Shown one piece after another: positions 24,077 to 32,132 of a DNA stretch of 32,132 bases. The notes under the pieces were generated by a model. It ran no database searches. It was given only the letters and a program-made list of their open reading frames with translations, and was not told the origin of the DNA. The translations under genes and the position numbers were made by a program. Every line of letters starts with the position of its first letter. The stretch's first letter is position 1. Origin of the DNA: Amphimedon queenslandica (Eukaryota; Porifera; Demospongiae; Haplosclerida; Niphatidae); contig NW_003546264.1 of NCBI RefSeq assembly GCF_000090795.2, positions 431,179-463,310 on the forward strand. The letters are read 5' to 3'.

Positions 24077-24280
24077 CTAATGATTCAACCGGTTTAACTG
24101 AGTACCATGATTATCGGCACAATCATAAAGAGGAGTATAGCCTTGTTTTCTCTTTTTTACAACCATTTTATTTATTTGCTACTCAATGTGCAATCAACAC
24201 ATGCATTGTCTTGGCTTGTAAAGTGAAAGAATAATGTTGTCTTCAAAAAGGAAATGCAGCACTAGCTACTATATAATCAC
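24077..24280 (-). pseudogene. Relic of a B-type copy: head fragment plus 5' flank
   Basis: On the minus strand a 29-codon frame (24166-24077) reads GYTPLYDCADNHGTQLNRLN, the invariant cytoplasmic head, then stops. The normal ATGGAA start is destroyed; the frame opens at an ATG in what was the leader (ATGGTTGTAAAA). Positions 24167-24280 match the B1 upstream region near 26395-26510 (TTTATTTATTTGCTACTC, CATGCATTGTCT, GTAAAGTGAAAGAATAATGT). The rest of the gene is gone. Confidence 0.82.
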
Positions 24281-24289
24281 ACTGTGTAA

Positions 24290-24540
24290 AGAGGTGGAGT
24301 CTTAACGTAATTCACAATAAAATTAAAATCAATAAATTTTAAAATAATACTGATGATGGCTCTAACTACATAAACTATGCATATTAGGAACTAAACAAAC
24401 AATTATTATTACAATTTAAAGGTCATCTGCTGTTTATTTTATTTGATGTATATCTCATTGATCCTTCTTCACAGTGTGTTGCTGCATGGGTGCACATTTT
24501 ATTTGTTACTCAACACTAATGTGTTTGCCATACTGTTGTG
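24290..24540 (-). pseudogene. Ghost of an A-type copy: 3' end joined to 5' flank
   Basis: Positions 24290-24465 match A-type 3' untranslated sequence and the last codons (GGTGGAGTCTTAACG, GATGGCTCTAACTAC, TTATTTTATTTGATGTATA). At about 24470 this passes directly into GTTGCTGCATGGGTG and TTTATTTGTTACTCAAC, which match the A2 upstream flank near 28858-28890. The coding body has been deleted. Confidence 0.72.
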
Positions 24541-25050
24541 TACTAACACGTGAACAGACCACGATAGTGACCGATAACAATTCTCAGTTTATAAAAGAAA
24601 TTATCTTTGTAACAAAACAGTACACAACCAGAGAAGTAAAATAGCACATGCAAAGATAGACAATGGATGCACACAAAAGAATAAAAGAGCCGGTTGCGCA
24701 GGCCCAGGTAATAACTATAATAGTTACTAAACCAAAACAATAATTACAGAAATTAATAAAACATAACACATACTGTAACTGAAAGAATAATAAATTGTTG
24801 CTTTTGTAGCACCATACAAAATCAAAATTGTTTATCAGGGATTATAAAGTAAGCAGCATGACATGTCATCAACAACATTATAACATAAAACAAACAAAAT
24901 ATCAACTGAGATTAAAGTTGTCTGAATCACATACAAATGATAGTTAATTATTATTTTAAAATGGAACTAAAATATACTACTCAAATGTTAAATGGCAATC
25001 AACAAAACTTTCACTAGCTACCAATAAAAGACAAATGCATGAAATAGTTA
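24541..25050. other. Spacer and B1 3' flank
   Basis: 24773-25050 is a close copy of 28899-29165 (TACTGTAACTGAAAGAATAA, CACCATACAAAATCAAAATT), so it was duplicated with the B genes. 24541-24772 shows no gene; the Cys/Tyr/Phe-rich minus-strand frames there are not supported. Confidence 0.6.
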
Positions 25051-26367
25051 TCATTTGATGTAAATCTCATACAATTCAATAAGAATGTCTTCCTTACTTT
25101 GACCTGCACTACGACAAACTCTTAGCTCAATATCACTGGAAGATGAAGCATCATAAACTCTATGAAACCATGGGAGATTTTCTGATGTACAGCAAGGAGA
25201 TTCAACTGAAGGGCAATCTTTACCATCCCACAATGGATCAGGGTAAAATTTAGAATTACTTGTTTCTGGGGAGTTATTTCCTGACTCACAGTAGTAGTGC
25301 TCTCCAATGAAATCTGGAACTTTAACAGTAGATCCATTATTGCAAGGACAATTTGAATCGAGATTTGTTGAAACACTTGATGTCTGTCCAGCTACAAAAG
25401 ACCAAATATGTTCACGAGATTCAGACCCACGTGTGATACTGACACCATCCAAATAATAGGAATCAATACCTTCGCTCTCTTTAGTGCTGTGGTATAAAGC
25501 ATCAGGTTTGCCTTTTTGGTATCCAATCACTCTACCACAAATCTGAGTGTATGGAATGCCATTTGTCGAAAGATTCAAAGCACTGCAACCAGCAGCTCTT
25601 TCAATTTTTCTACAGGCCCTAATGCCATTATTTTCTTCAGGTTCAAAATTAGAAGGACAATTCTGTGTAGGGTCAGACATATTGAGATAACCTAATCTTG
25701 TCCATCCTCCTTCCTCTCCACACAACTCCTCCATATTGCAGTACACAGTCTTATCAGTGTTTACAGAATAGTAACCTGAAGGACTGTTAGGTATACGATT
25801 GATGTCACGACACGAGGCTGGATGTAAAAACAAATATTTTAAATCTAAAATTTGGTTTACAGCAAGCAATACCTCATTATACTTATCAGTACAATTATTG
25901 TGACTTGTAAGAGTTAGGCCAGGGCCATTACTACCTGTATATATACCACTTGTACCATTCTTTGATGACACCACAGCCAATATACTGACCAAGAAGATCA
26001 AGATGAGTATTAGTAGCACAAAAAGTGACACCTTCTCTATAGTGCTGCACCAAGCAGTCTCCTGCTGACAGATTGCAGTGCTAACTTTCGGTGCAGATCT
26101 TGCATTATCTGATTCTTTATTAAAAACTTCATAAGGTGCAGCATAAAGCTGAGCAGATTCGCTTGATGGCTTTTGATTTGATACCGGCAGCTGTTGTGAT
26201 AATGACCCAGAATGTGAGAGACGAGAATAGTCACCAAGCTCTGATTCTTGATGCCTTGCATCATTGGTAACATGTAGTATTTGTGAAGAGGCTTGGTTCA
26301 GCTGAGTGCCATGATTATCAGCACAATCATACAGAGGAGCAGTTGGTATATAATTCTTGTTTTCCAT
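25051..26367 (-). CDS. Type II membrane protein with fibrinogen-like ectodomain, B subtype (B1)
   Basis: Single exon, 438 residues from the ATG at 26367; GTG and CTG codons upstream in frame are not needed. The head repeats the A-type start (MENKNYIPTAPLYDCADNHG) and has YSRL at 47-50 and YAAP/YEVF at 75-82. The helix is at about 113-134 (SLFVLLILILIFLVSIL). The stalk is only about 45 residues and lacks the coiled stretches of subtype A. The ectodomain (about 182-438) has the same landmarks: SCRDINRIPNSPSGYYSV, GGWTRLGYLNMSDPTQNCP, QICGRVIGYQKG, DGVSITRGS, CPC, YYCESG, DPLWDG, CC, PWF and a final LRVC. The ectodomain is diverged from A while the head is nearly identical, so the head is under stronger constraint or is being homogenised. 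Confidence 0.88.
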   Translation of the reverse strand: MENKNYIPTAPLYDCADNHGTQLNQASSQILHVTNDARHQESELGDYSRLSHSGSLSQQLPVSNQKPSSESAQLYAAPYEVFNKESDNARSAPKVSTAICQQETAWCSTIEKVSLFVLLILILIFLVSILAVVSSKNGTSGIYTGSNGPGLTLTSHNNCTDKYNEVLLAVNQILDLKYLFLHPASCRDINRIPNSPSGYYSVNTDKTVYCNMEELCGEEGGWTRLGYLNMSDPTQNCPSNFEPEENNGIRACRKIERAAGCSALNLSTNGIPYTQICGRVIGYQKGKPDALYHSTKESEGIDSYYLDGVSITRGSESREHIWSFVAGQTSSVSTNLDSNCPCNNGSTVKVPDFIGEHYYCESGNNSPETSNSKFYPDPLWDGKDCPSVESPCCTSENLPWFHRVYDASSSSDIELRVCRSAGQSKEDILIELYEIYIK

Positions 26368-26700
26368 CTTTACAACCAGCACAATGGACAGGCTTGTTTG
26401 TGTGCACTTTATTTATTTGCTACTCGACGTGCAATCAATACATGCATTGTCTAGGCTTGTAAAGTGAAAGAATAATGTTGAGGTGTTGACTTTAAAAAGG
26501 AAATGAAGCAGATTATGATTATATGTACACTGAGTATGGGGTATTGAAATTGTTTATCAGGGATAGATTATCAGGCAAAGTATTTAAATAATAACATTGC
26601 AAAGTGAAACAACAAGAGCTGTGAATCAATACATGCAATGCATCATGCATGTATTCATTATACATGCACAACCATGCAATTTTAATTTTTAAAATAGTCT
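26368..26700. other. B1 5' flank
   Basis: No gene is seen. 26395-26600 resembles the B2 upstream region 30500-30705 (GAAAGAATAATGTTGA, CTGAGTATGGGGTATTGAAA, GGGATAGATTATCAGGCAAA). The B1 promoter is expected here. Confidence 0.55.
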
Positions 26701-27212
26701 TGCTCATTTTTTTATTTTGCCGCTGAAAAGAGGTGGAGTCTCAACGTATTATCAATAATTATTGTATCTATGATCACAATAAAATTAATATCAACAAATT
26801 AAAAAAATAAAATTGATGATGGCTCTAACTAAAATTATGCATATTAGGAACTAAATAAACAATAATTATTACAATTCTGCTTGTTTATTTTATTTGACGT
26901 ATAAATCATACAAATTGACTAGCACATTTTCATTATATGATCCTTCATCACAGCATATCCTCAACTCAAGGTAATCAGTAGATGTAGCATTATCATAATC
27001 TCTGTAGAACCATGGGAGTGGAACATCACTTAATTTAGAACTACAGCAAGCTGATTCTATAGTTAAGCATTGATAACCATTCCATAATTGATCCTCACGA
27101 TAAGAAAGAGTAATATTTGGCACACCAGAGCTCCCTGACTCGCAATAATAATTATTTCCTGCAATGGAAGCATTAGCATTAGGATTACCATTACTGCAGG
27201 GACAGCTTGTAG
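26701..27212 (-). pseudogene. A-type 3' fragment (C-terminal about 100 codons plus 3' UTR)
   Basis: From about 27210 down to 26890 an open frame encodes the last part of the ectodomain: SCPCSNGNPNANA, NNYYCESGSSGVPNITLSY, CCSSKLSDVPLPWFYRDY and LRICCDEGS, ending YDLYVK. There is no start, head, helix or stalk. Its 3' flank (26701-26889) matches that of A1 near 22160-22347. Upstream it abuts A2 3' flank sequence at about 27215. It is a partial tandem duplicate, closest to A2 in its body. Confidence 0.87.
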
Positions 27213-27343
27213 TTATGACAACTTCACAATCAACTTTTATGTTAAAATTAAGAAATAAAACTGATAATGGCTCTAACTACATAAACTACACATACTAAAT
27301 AAAAAATAATTATCACAATTCAAAGGTCATCTACTTGTTTATT

Positions 27344-28819
27344 TTATTTGACATATATTTCATACAATTGAACAAGCACATTTTCATCATTAGTTCCTTC
27401 ATCACAACATATCCTCAACTCAAGGTAATCAGTAGATGTAGCATTACCATAACCTCTGTAGAACCATGGGAGTGGGATATCACTTAATTTAGAACTACAG
27501 CAAGCTGATTCTACATCTGAGCATGCACCATCCCATAATTGACTTTCATCATGTGGCTCATCAGAGCTCCCTGACTCACAATAATAATTATTTCCTGCAA
27601 TGGGAACATTAGCATTAGCATTATCATTACTGCAGGGACAGCTTGCTGCTTCACTTGAATTCAATCCAGCTATATAAGACCAGACATGTTGCCGGGGTGA
27701 CCCACGTGTAATGCTAACACCATCAAGATAAGGAGAATCAATGCTTGTGTTGCTCCTGATACCATCTGTTGTATCTCTCTGGTATCCAAGTACTCTACCA
27801 CATATTTGAGTATAGCTTTCACCTGTTAAGAACTTTACAGATCTGCAGGCTCCATCACGATTGTTGTATGGTAATCCACAAGTTCTAAGACCAGAAATCC
27901 ATTGAGTCTGGAGTCCATAAGGACAGTTTTGTGCCCTATCAGACATATCAAGGTAAGCTATTCTTGTCCATCCTCCTTCTTGTCCACACAACTGATCCAT
28001 GATACAGTAAATTTTGCGACTGTTGATGTAATAATAACCTGTTGGACTGTTGGGTCGTAATTCTTTTATGCTTCTGCATAAAATAGGGTGAAAGAAAGAG
28101 ACACCATGCTGTAACTCCAATAATTCATCAACAGTTTGTTGTACATCATTAATACCTGTAGTATTTAGTAATTGAAGAATTGTTTCTGCAGACATTTTGG
28201 TGATATTAGCGTGCCCTCCAATCTCACTCAAAACAGAATTCATTTTGTCTTGTAGAAGCAATGAGTTATTGATATTTTGTTCCAAAATGTAATCCATTTT
28301 ACTCTGAAGAAGAGTCACATTATTTTCAGCTGTACAATTGCCATTGGTGAGCCCAGCACCTGCACCAGTATAATTACTTGCAATTGTACAATTACATGAA
28401 ACTTTTGATGCCAAGTAAAACAACATGGCCAGTATACTCACCAACAGTAGCAGTATGAGTACCAATATGGTGATAAGTAAGACCTTCCCGGAAGTTTGAC
28501 ATCGAGGAGACTGTGGCAGCTGTGGAGATACAGTAGGGACTCTTGTTGATTGTGCATCATTTGATTTTCTATCCTGTAGAACTTCATAAGGTGCATCATA
28601 AAGTTGAGCAGATTCACGTGATAATTTTTGATTTGATACAGGCAACTGCTGTGATGATGGGGCAGAACGTGCGATATGAGAATAGTCACCAAGTTCTGAC
28701 TCTTGATGTCTTGCATCATTGGTACGTGGTATTTGAGAAGAGGGGAGGTTCAATTGAGTACCATGATTATCAGCACAATCATACAGAGGAGCAGTAGGTA
28801 TATAATTCTTGTTTTCCAT
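27344..28819 (-). CDS. Type II membrane protein with fibrinogen-like ectodomain, A subtype (A2)
   Basis: Single exon, 491 residues, closely related to A1 over its whole length. The head has YSHI and YDAP/YEVL motifs; it shares the PVSNQKLSRESAQLYDAPYE stretch more with the B genes than with A1, which suggests exchange of head sequence between subtypes. The helix (VLLITILVLILLLLVSILAM), glycosylated stalk and ectodomain follow as in A1. Differences cluster in the region between CGLPYN and SVKFLTG and in the segment after YYCESG, where A2 lacks several residues (SSDEPHDESQLWDG). The AATAAA hexamer again overlaps the TAA stop. Confidence 0.88.
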   Translation of the reverse strand: MENKNYIPTAPLYDCADNHGTQLNLPSSQIPRTNDARHQESELGDYSHIARSAPSSQQLPVSNQKLSRESAQLYDAPYEVLQDRKSNDAQSTRVPTVSPQLPQSPRCQTSGKVLLITILVLILLLLVSILAMLFYLASKVSCNCTIASNYTGAGAGLTNGNCTAENNVTLLQSKMDYILEQNINNSLLLQDKMNSVLSEIGGHANITKMSAETILQLLNTTGINDVQQTVDELLELQHGVSFFHPILCRSIKELRPNSPTGYYYINSRKIYCIMDQLCGQEGGWTRIAYLDMSDRAQNCPYGLQTQWISGLRTCGLPYNNRDGACRSVKFLTGESYTQICGRVLGYQRDTTDGIRSNTSIDSPYLDGVSITRGSPRQHVWSYIAGLNSSEAASCPCSNDNANANVPIAGNNYYCESGSSDEPHDESQLWDGACSDVESACCSSKLSDIPLPWFYRGYGNATSTDYLELRICCDEGTNDENVLVQLYEIYVK

Positions 28820-29165
28820 CTCCTGAGACTACTAAGAGTTTGGAGTTAACTGACTATGCCACTGCATGGATGTGCTTTTTTATTTGTTACTCAACACAAC
28901 CTACTGTAACTGAAAGAATAATGAATTGTTGTTTTTGTACCACCATACAAAATCAAAATTGTTATCAGGGATGCAGCATGACATGTCATCAACAACATGA
29001 CAGAACAAACATAATATCAACTGAGATTAAAGTTGTCTGAATCACAAACAAATGACAGTTAATTATTATTAAAAAATGGAACTAAAATATACTACTCAAA
29101 TGCTAAATGGCAATCAACAAAACTTTCACTAGCTACTAATAAAAGACAAATGCATGAAATAGTTA
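28820..29165. other. A2 5' flank and B2 3' flank
   Basis: No gene is seen. 28899-29165 duplicates 24773-25050. The 5' part near 28820-28895 should hold the A2 promoter. Confidence 0.55.
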
Positions 29166-30467
29166 TCATTTGATGTAGATTTCATACAATTCAATAAGAA
29201 TGTCTTCGTTACTTTGACCTGCATTACGACAAACTCTTAGCTCAATATCACTGGAAGATGAAGCATCATAAACTCTGTGGAACCATGGGAGATCTTTTGA
29301 TGTACAGCAAGGAGATTCAACTGAAGGGCAATCTTGACCATCCCACAATGGATCAGAGTAAAATTTTGAATTACTTGTTTCTGTGGAGTTATTTCCTGAC
29401 TCACAGTAGTAGTGCTCTCCAATGAAATCTGGAACTTGAACAGTAGATTCAATGTTGCAAGGACAATTATTTTCAGGATGTTTTGAAACATTTGATGTCT
29501 GTCCAGCTACAAAAGACCAAACATGTTCACGAGATTCAGACCCACGTGTGATACTGACACCATCCAAATAATAGGAATCAATACCTTCGCTGCTGTGGAG
29601 TAAAGCATCAGTATTGCCTTTTTGGTATCCAATCACTCTACCACAAATCTGAGTGTATTCAATGCCATTTGTTGAAAGAGTCAAACCACTACAACTACGA
29701 CTGTCTTCAGTTTTTCTACAGGTCCTAATGTCTTGGAATGTTCTGGCTTCAAAATTAGCAGGACAATCTTGTGTAGGATCAGACATATTGAGATACCCTA
29801 ATCTTGTCCATCCTCCTTTCTCCCCACACAGCTCCTCCATATTGCAGTACACGGTCTTATTAATGTTTACAGAATAGTAACCTGACGGACTGTTGGGTAT
29901 ACGATTGATGTCAAGACACGAGGCTGGACGTAAAAACAAATATTTTGAATCTAAAATTTGGTTTACAGCAAGCAATATCTCATCAGTGCTATTGTCACTG
30001 GTGGGAGTTAGGCCAGGGCCATTACTACCTGTATATATACCACTTGTACCATTCTTTGATGACACCACCCCCAATATACTCACCAAGAAGATCAAGATGA
30101 GTATCAGTAGCACAAAAAGTGACACCTTCTCTATAGTGCTGCACCAAGTAGTCTGCTGCTGACATGTTGCAGTGCTAACTTTTGGTGTGGATCTTGTATT
30201 ATCTGATTCCTTATTAACAACTTCATAAGGTGCAGCGTAAAGTTGAGAAGATTCGCTTGATGACTTTTGATTTGATACGGGCAGCTGTTGTGATAATGAG
30301 CCAGAATGTGAGAGACTAGAATAGTCACCAAGTTCCGACTCTTGATGCCTTGCATTGCAATCATTGGTACCACGTGGTATTTGAGAAGAGGCTTGGTTCA
30401 GCTGAGTGCCATGATTATCAGCACAATCATACAGAGGAGCAGTTGGTATATAGTTCTTGTTTTCCAT
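29166..30467 (-). CDS. Type II membrane protein with fibrinogen-like ectodomain, B subtype (B2)
   Basis: Single exon, 433 residues from the ATG at 30467. A further in-frame ATG at 30530 would add 21 residues (MSSSKQIKCRQVSLSSVLVV), but the matching triplet in B1 is ACG and the leader aligns as non-coding there, so I keep the start shared by all four copies. The head has YSSL and YAAP/YEVV; the helix is SLFVLLILILIFLVSIL, the stalk is short, and the ectodomain has the family landmarks (GGWTRLGYLNMSDPTQDCP, YTQICGRVIGYQKG, DGVSITRGSESREHVWSF, YYCESG, DPLWDGQDC, CC, PWF). B1 and B2 are near-identical at both ends and differ most around the ARTFQDIRTCRKTEDSRSC segment. Confidence 0.88.
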   Translation of the reverse strand: MENKNYIPTAPLYDCADNHGTQLNQASSQIPRGTNDCNARHQESELGDYSSLSHSGSLSQQLPVSNQKSSSESSQLYAAPYEVVNKESDNTRSTPKVSTATCQQQTTWCSTIEKVSLFVLLILILIFLVSILGVVSSKNGTSGIYTGSNGPGLTPTSDNSTDEILLAVNQILDSKYLFLRPASCLDINRIPNSPSGYYSVNINKTVYCNMEELCGEKGGWTRLGYLNMSDPTQDCPANFEARTFQDIRTCRKTEDSRSCSGLTLSTNGIEYTQICGRVIGYQKGNTDALLHSSEGIDSYYLDGVSITRGSESREHVWSFVAGQTSNVSKHPENNCPCNIESTVQVPDFIGEHYYCESGNNSTETSNSKFYSDPLWDGQDCPSVESPCCTSKDLPWFHRVYDASSSSDIELRVCRNAGQSNEDILIELYEIYIK

Positions 30468-30530
30468 CTTTACAACTAGCACACTGGACAGGCTTACTTG
30501 TCTGCACTTTATTTGTTTGCTACTTGACAT

Positions 30531-30924
30531 GCAATCAATATAAGCAATGTCTTATTTGTTTAGGTTTGTAAACTGAAAGAATAATGTTGAGATGTTGACT
30601 TTAATTGTTGACTTTAATAAGGAAATGAAGCAGACTATGACTATATGCACACTGAGTATGGGGTATTGAAATTGTTTATAATCAGGGATAGATTATCAGG
30701 CAAAGTGTTTAAACAATAACAAAGAGCAACAAGAGCTGTGAAACAATACATGCAGACTGCAGTGCACATGCGCATCATTATTACTAACATGCAGTCATGC
30801 ACAATGGACCTTTTGCACTTAAGCGATTCTAATTAACGCGCACCCAAAGTGGTGGTAAAATGGCGGATTAAAGACAGGCTGAACAATCTTCTCTTTTATC
30901 CAGCCATTCTAGCTATAGGAGCCA
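30531..30924. other. B2 5' flank
   Basis: No gene is seen. 30565-30715 resembles the B1 upstream flank; beyond about 30720 the similarity to the array ends and unrelated sequence begins, marking the array edge. Confidence 0.55.
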
Positions 30925-31258
30925 CTTTGAGCTATCCTTTTGTTTCAGTATACTCTATTTATCTCTTCTGTAAGCTCTTTGGTTGCTGTTTTGGCTTTTA
31001 TAGCATTTTATCATAGGAATATTCTCACCCATTGGCAAGTCCCGTTTTTCTAAATTTTGCTTTCAGGAGCCAAGGCGCTTGCCCCTCCATTGCCATGAAG
31101 ACAGAAGTGTATTCAGCTGAGTCCTATGACTAGTGTCTATCATCAGACTTAGTCTCAGTCCATCAGAACCAGGTACGGTGGAATGACTCACTCAGTTGTC
31201 ATGTTGCAGCTGGAGTCTGGATGATTATGACCATCTTTTCACTTCTTAAAACTATAGG
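30925..31258 (+). repeat. Left arm of a long inverted repeat
   Basis: This arm is the reverse complement of 31800-32132 with few differences. Landmarks are CTTTGAGCTATCCTTTTG at the outer end, GGAGCCAAGGCGCTTGCCCC in the middle and CTTCTTAAAACTATAGG at the inner end. No protein or tRNA is recognised. Confidence 0.95.
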
Positions 31259-31799
31259 ATTGGTCTTTAATCACATGTAAGAAGCATTCCAAGGATCATA
31301 AGTGTGCTAGAATAGCTCAGCATCATGTAACTAGCTCTTAATAGTAACATCCAGTATGAAGTAAAACACTTCCATCGTTACATGATTTTAATATTTTATT
31401 TATGATAAAAATTGATGTCAATTACAATAATTATCTTTGTTATCGTCAAGATAGTTTCTAATTATTGTGTATATACTGTTAGTATCATAAAGTATGAGTA
31501 AATACATAAATAGTCGTCTATACAAATGCAATATAGTGACCTAGTGATAACAACAATAATAGTTCTAGCAACAACACCCATAATGTTTTTTATAATTTAA
31601 ATAATAAGTAAAACTGTTGGGAGAGGATACAAATGGTTTAGAGCCATGAACGAGTCCTGAATGTGACGATTCCTCTCTGCAAGTATTGGATAGAAACACA
31701 GGGTATTAATATGACATGAGGTGCTCATACAATACAATCAGTGAATTTACAGATAAAGAATGAGCTCTTGCATGCCTCAACTACCTATAAAAGAGCCAA
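31259..31799. other. Spacer of the long inverted repeat
   Basis: 541 bp of AT-rich sequence with no open frame of note and no recognisable RNA gene. Confidence 0.7.
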
Positions 31800-32132
31800 C
31801 CTATAGTTTTAAGAAGTGAAAAGATGGTCATAATCATCCAGACTCCAGCTGCAACATGACAACTGAGTGAGTTATTCCACTGTACCTGGTTCTGATGGAC
31901 TGAGACTAAGTCTGATGATAGACACTAGTCATAGGACTCAGCTGAATGCACTTCTGTCTTCATGGCAATGGAGGGGCAAGCGCCTTGGCTCCTGAAAGCA
32001 AAATTTAGAAAAACGGGAATTGCCAATGGGTGAGAATATTCCTATGATAAAATGCTATAAAAGCCAAAACAGCAACCAAAGAGCTTCAGAAGAGATAAAT
32101 AGAGTATACTGAAACAAAAGGACAGCTCAAAG
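31800..32132 (-). repeat. Right arm of a long inverted repeat, cut by the window end
   Basis: Inverted copy of 30925-31258. Inner end CCTATAGTTTTAAGAAG; last bases GGACAGCTCAAAG pair with the left-arm start. The arm may continue past the window, so its outer limit and any target duplication cannot be seen. Confidence 0.95.

Noticed and set aside
24543-24769. Hydrophobic minus-strand frames that look like membrane proteins
   Set aside because: Short, overlapping in two frames, AT-driven composition, no conserved partner and no clear start context.
22348-30467. Calling the array lectins or immune receptors outright
   Set aside because: The fibrinogen-like opening and tandem variation suggest recognition, but nothing in the sequence shows a ligand or immune role.
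30468-30530. 21-residue N-terminal extension of B2
   Set aside because: The in-frame ATG at 30530 is ACG in B1, and all four copies share the downstream start, so this is more likely leader sequence.
30925-32132. tRNA or other known RNA genes in the inverted-repeat arms
   Set aside because: No cloverleaf or internal promoter boxes could be recognised on either strand.

Overview
The window looks like metazoan, most likely demosponge, nuclear DNA. It is AT-rich, carries many short introns (about 50 to 350 nt), (AAT)n, (CT)n and (TG)n microsatellites, and animal-specific genes: HPS1 (BLOC-3), DNAAF11/LRRC6 (ciliary dynein assembly), CDK10, a signal-peptide/Ig/FN3/transmembrane receptor, and a type 2 NADH dehydrogenase of the kind kept in sponges and cnidarians. 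The phylum is inferred from gene content and compactness, not from a marker gene. Exons were placed by reading splice sites by eye and checking that reading phase closes. Gene identities rest on remembered family sequences, not on a search.

Layout. 1-820: non-coding, with hairpins and a possible terminal-inverted-repeat element. 815-2200 (-): kelch-type protein, 5 exons, 3' end uncertain. 2356-8160 (+): HPS1, 22 exons, divergent from the kelch gene across a 142-bp gap. 8322-8763: a TA-flanked MITE-like element. 8807-11294 (+): alternative NADH dehydrogenase, 9 exons. 11587-16610 (-): Ig/FN3 receptor, 16 exons, convergent with the previous gene. 16849-18044 (-): CDK10, 2 exons. 18107-22106 (-): DNAAF11, 14 exons, whose stop lies only 62 bp from the CDK10 start. 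22348-30467 (-): a tandem array of single-exon genes for type II membrane proteins with a fibrinogen-like ectodomain, in two alternating subtypes (A1, B1, A2, B2) with at least three decayed copies between them. 30925-32132: a long inverted repeat (arms about 333 bp, spacer 541 bp) reaching the window edge.

Two things stand out as possibly undescribed. First, the intronless A/B array: an almost invariant cytoplasmic head with paired Tyr-x-x-hydrophobic motifs is joined to a cysteine-rich ectodomain, with or without a long stalk, which suggests a paired cell-surface receptor or recognition family evolving by tandem birth and death. Second, a dispersed repeat of about 180 bp, in single copies and in satellite-like arrays, found in four introns of three genes and always in the sense orientation of the host gene.

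The genes do not form one pathway. CDK10 and DNAAF11 both relate to cilia and are close enough to share regulation; two CACGTG E-boxes sit in the gap between them.
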